The notes beneath the pieces are model-generated. The model worked only from the letters and a program-made list of their open reading frames with translations. It searched no databases and had not been told where the DNA came from. A stretch of 64,000 nucleotides of DNA, from assembly GCA_965209105.1 (NCBI GenBank), contig CBDBQB010000033.1, forward strand, positions 124,001 to 188,000, written 5' to 3'. Of this stretch, positions 61,620 to 64,000 are shown piece by piece (within the stretch, counting starts at the first letter, position 1; each line of letters begins with the position of its first letter). The translations under genes were made by a program, and so were the position numbers. This stretch comes from JAAELZ01 sp965209105. GTDB lineage: Bacteria > Pseudomonadota > Gammaproteobacteria > Arenicellales > Poriferihabitantaceae.

Positions 61620-62960
61620 TTAGCCGCCAATAATTTTCTGAACTTTCTTATAGTCCGCTTCAAACAACAAATCAGTTTTTAGCAATTCTTCTACCTTCTT
61701 ACAGGCATGAATTACAGTCGTGTGATCCCTGCCCCCGAACTCCGCACCAATTTTAGGCAAGCTAAGATTGGTATACTGCTTAGAAAAAGCCATCGCGAGT
61801 TGACGTGGTCGGGCAATATTTCGAGCCCTGCTTTTTGAGAGCAGATCAGATATCTTAATATTGAAATAGTCCGCTACCAAGCGTTGGATATTATCCACGG
61901 TCAGTTGGCGGTCTTTGTAGATCAACAAATCCTTTAGCGCATCGCGCGCTAGATCAACGTCTATGTCGCGGTCGGTAAATTGAGCATAAGCTGAAATGCG
62001 ATGCAATGCGCCTTCTAATTCTCGAACATTCGAATGAATCACGTTGGCGACAAAAAATGCTACATCCTCTGAAAAAACTAAACCCATACTGGCAGCCTTG
62101 GCTTCTAAAATGGCGACGCGAGTTTCGAGCTCAGGTGGCTCGATCTGGACGGTTAAGCCGCTGCCAAAGCGAGATAACAAGCGTTCTTCTACACCCTTTA
62201 AAGCCTGAGGAATACGATCACTGGTAATAATAATTTGCTTTTTACCTTCTAATAATTGATTAAAGGTGTGGAAAAATTCTTCTTGTGTTTGGTTTTTACC
62301 AGCAAAGAATTGGATGTCGTCGATGAGCAGCGCATCCAATGAGCGATAGTGTGCCTTAAATTTATCCATCTGATTGGTTTTAAGCGCTGTGACCATATCG
62401 CCGACAAACACCTCTGATCGAATATAAATTACCTTCGCAGAAGGATTATTATCGAGTATTAGATGGCCCGCGGCCTGCATAAGATGGGTCTTGCCTAGCC
62501 CCACACCGCCATAAATAAACAGGGGATTGAAACCGCTTTCAAGATTGCTACCCACTTGCATAGCCGCCGCGCGCGACAGCTGATTAGACTTGCCTTCTAC
62601 GTGCGTATCGAAAGTGAAATTCTGATTGAGTGATTGTCGATGCTTTGCGGTCGCTCGACGCGCCAAGCTATCTGGTTGCGCGTCATCCTCTCCTGTGGTG
62701 TCTTCGCTTGCTGGTTCGTAAGTGCCGACCTCAAACTCGACAAATTCGATTTTTGGATCAATGGTAACAATGGTTTTTTGAATATCGATGGCCAAATTGC
62801 GTTTAACATAGTTATAAACGTAGCGGTTTGGCGCCAGCAGGCGAAGCTTGTTTTGCTTCATGATGGGTTGCAGGGGCAGCACCCAATTGTTGACCGTTTC
62901 TAAACTAATCGAGGACTCGAGTGTTTTAAGGCATTGCTGCCACAGTTCGTCAGTGTTCAA
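61620..62960 (-). CDS. dnaA: chromosomal replication initiator protein DnaA
   Basis: A 446-residue DnaA. Domain I (1-85), an acidic linker (about 86-110), AAA+ domain III with Walker A GGVGLGKT at 151-158 and Walker B LLIDDIQF, and domain IV with the signature GGRDHTTVIHACKKVEELL. The start is the TTG at 62960, immediately after an in-frame stop. A DnaA box 130 bp upstream suggests autoregulation. Confidence 0.97.
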   Translation of the reverse strand: MNTDELWQQCLKTLESSISLETVNNWVLPLQPIMKQNKLRLLAPNRYVYNYVKRNLAIDIQKTIVTIDPKIEFVEFEVGTYEPASEDTTGEDDAQPDSLARRATAKHRQSLNQNFTFDTHVEGKSNQLSRAAAMQVGSNLESGFNPLFIYGGVGLGKTHLMQAAGHLILDNNPSAKVIYIRSEVFVGDMVTALKTNQMDKFKAHYRSLDALLIDDIQFFAGKNQTQEEFFHTFNQLLEGKKQIIITSDRIPQALKGVEERLLSRFGSGLTVQIEPPELETRVAILEAKAASMGLVFSEDVAFFVANVIHSNVRELEGALHRISAYAQFTDRDIDVDLARDALKDLLIYKDRQLTVDNIQRLVADYFNIKISDLLSKSRARNIARPRQLAMAFSKQYTNLSLPKIGAEFGGRDHTTVIHACKKVEELLKTDLLFEADYKKVQKIIGG

Positions 62961-63089
62961 AATTTAAGCAGCCCCGATGGTGGTGGGTGGTGAATCACAA
63001 CAGGACGACTATTAAACTATTGTTTTTTATAGTTTTTTACACATTTTAGGTTCCCGATACCCGCCATATTCTAGACAAGAGCGAGCGAT

Positions 63090-63098
63090 TTATCCACA
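63090..63098. promoter_or_regulatory. DnaA box upstream of dnaA
   Basis: TTATCCACA is the perfect DnaA consensus, in the 149-bp gap between dnaA and the hydrolase gene. A TAGAAT hexamer (63073-63068) lies downstream of it in the dnaA direction, so it may overlap the dnaA promoter and serve autorepression. Confidence 0.6.
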
Positions 63099-63109
63099 AA
63101 AAGAAAAAT

Positions 63110-63928
63110 TTATTGAAGGCGAGAAAAGTTTGTGGTGTTAAGCCACTGGGCGACGGCCTCAGTCAGTGGATCTCCTGCATCATGGAAGTAATGATCGGCA
63201 TTACTTAAAGACGCTAGACGCGAACCCGGATTTCCGCCCTGAGCGATTAAGCGGCGCCGTTCGGGCAGCATTTCTAGCGGTCGAGGGAATTCTAGCTCCC
63301 CGGAAAAATCGAAAATCGGTACCTGCATATTCGCAAAGGGAAAAGGCGTCTGTAGAGGCTGCCCATAATCCGTCGCGCCAGCACCCATAATAATATATCC
63401 GTCAATCGACGCATCATTGTTATGATTTAACCAATCATTCACCATGTGAGCGCCACAGCTATGCGCTGCCAGAACAATCGGAGCGCTGGGGGATTGCGTT
63501 TTAGTATAAGCAATCGCAGCCTCAATACGGCCATGCGCAAAATTAAATAAAGGCAAATAGTCCTGATACTTTTTACCCTTCTCTAATACCGGCATTTGAA
63601 CGGATAGGGTAGACCAGCCCTTCTCAACTAGACCGACTCTAAGCGGCCCCGCGACCTCTGGGTAATCCGGATGATAACCACGACCGTGAAAAATGATGAC
63701 CGTTCCTTTGGGCTTGTCTTCATTTAGGGTATGTATGCCTAAAAAGGAATGCTCGTTGGCGTCCAACCAAATGGGCTCTCCGTCGAAAATATCATCGACA
63801 ATCTCGTCAGCCAAGCGCGCTTCACGGGCGTAGTCGGGCTGTTCGTCAGCAAGGCTCTGGGGGCTAAAGGTCATACAGGCGAGTAACACAAAAGTGCTTA
63901 TGGCTAATCGGTGCAGTGTAGATATCAT
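63110..63928 (-). CDS. exported alpha/beta-hydrolase (DUF3530-like)
   Basis: A 272-residue exported hydrolase. I start at the ATG at 63928, which gives a signal peptide (LAISTFVLLACMTFS, cleavage near SLAD). The fold is alpha/beta hydrolase: IIFHGRGYHPD oxyanion strand, nucleophile serine in AAHSCGAHM, and a late catalytic histidine in NADHYF. It resembles DUF3530 proteins, whose substrates are unknown; it may be an esterase. The frame stays open to the window edge but the extra residues are not homologous. Confidence 0.8.
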   Translation of the reverse strand: MISTLHRLAISTFVLLACMTFSPQSLADEQPDYAREARLADEIVDDIFDGEPIWLDANEHSFLGIHTLNEDKPKGTVIIFHGRGYHPDYPEVAGPLRVGLVEKGWSTLSVQMPVLEKGKKYQDYLPLFNFAHGRIEAAIAYTKTQSPSAPIVLAAHSCGAHMVNDWLNHNNDASIDGYIIMGAGATDYGQPLQTPFPFANMQVPIFDFSGELEFPRPLEMLPERRRLIAQGGNPGSRLASLSNADHYFHDAGDPLTEAVAQWLNTTNFSRLQ

Positions 63929-63960
63929 ATTCAATTTACTTTTAGAGGTCTCGGTATAAG

Positions 63961-64000
63961 GTCGCGAACACAGAAAAGACTGGGTAAAAATGAGCGACAA
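63961..64000 (+). repeat. dispersed 40-bp repeat, copy 2
   Basis: Matches 10985-11024 at 34 of 40 positions in the same orientation. It lies upstream of the hydrolase gene and may continue past the window edge. Confidence 0.6.

Noticed and set aside
1..64000. tRNA, rRNA, CRISPR arrays and prophage genes
   Set aside because: Looked for cloverleaf-like sequences, regularly spaced repeats and phage structural or integrase genes; none found.

Overview
The window is a contiguous piece of gammaproteobacterial chromosome, near 50% G+C by eye. The family set points to Gammaproteobacteria: BamD, a BamA-like surface antigen, Hsp15, RNase G with Maf, YcgL, DUF1820, DUF2288, TrpG/TrpC followed by OsmC, and dnaA-dnaN. 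I cannot name a genus. No tRNA, rRNA, CRISPR array, prophage or intact insertion sequence is visible. Most genes are housekeeping genes.

Layout. 1-5.8 kb: MidA-type methyltransferase (cut by the window edge), pteridine reductase, a 270-bp MITE-like element, rlmH, maf, a frameshifted rng, ycgL, a small membrane protein and a rhomboid protease. 5.8-10.9 kb: a leftward operon led by its own TetR repressor (tetR, MMPL/RND exporter, LolA-like periplasmic protein, beta-barrel protein). 11-17 kb: BamA-like protein, EamA permease, Hsp15, a small outer-membrane protein, a Crp/Fnr regulator and a DUF4139 protein. 17-24.8 kb: divergent rluD/bamD, glmU-glmS, an AMP-forming acyl ligase and adk. 24.8-31.4 kb: small membrane protein, phosphoribosyltransferase, TPR lipoprotein and a Fur-boxed ferric iron ABC importer. 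31.5-41.7 kb: exported protein, mnmA, dacB, DUF1820, SRPBCC protein, parC, asparaginase, DUF2288 and a ZIP transporter. 41.8-49.7 kb: exported protein, chrA, gpmI-rdgB-rph, glnK-amtB and an orphan exported protein. 49.7-57.8 kb: priA, fructosamine kinase, a dihydrolipoamide dehydrogenase-like enzyme, AI-2E permease, OsmC, a frameshifted trpC and trpG. 57.9-64 kb: NorD/CbbO-like VWA protein, a perfect parS, dnaN, a DnaA-box cluster (probable oriC), dnaA and a lipase-like hydrolase.

Functional links. glmU and glmS together make UDP-GlcNAc. glnK-amtB has both an NtrC-like site and a correctly spaced sigma-54 promoter. The iron importer has two Fur boxes. The right end looks like the origin-proximal region: dnaA, dnaN, parS and clustered DnaA boxes lie within 3 kb, but the usual recF-gyrB neighbours are missing.

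Points most worth a second look: two conserved enzymes (rng, trpC) each interrupted by one extra base; the loss of trpD from between trpG and trpC; a symmetric bidirectional -10 between rluD and bamD; a recurring pattern of -10 hexamers 6-7 nt before start codons, suggesting leaderless mRNAs; and an orphan gene flanked by two related terminators. I see no convincing new multi-gene system.
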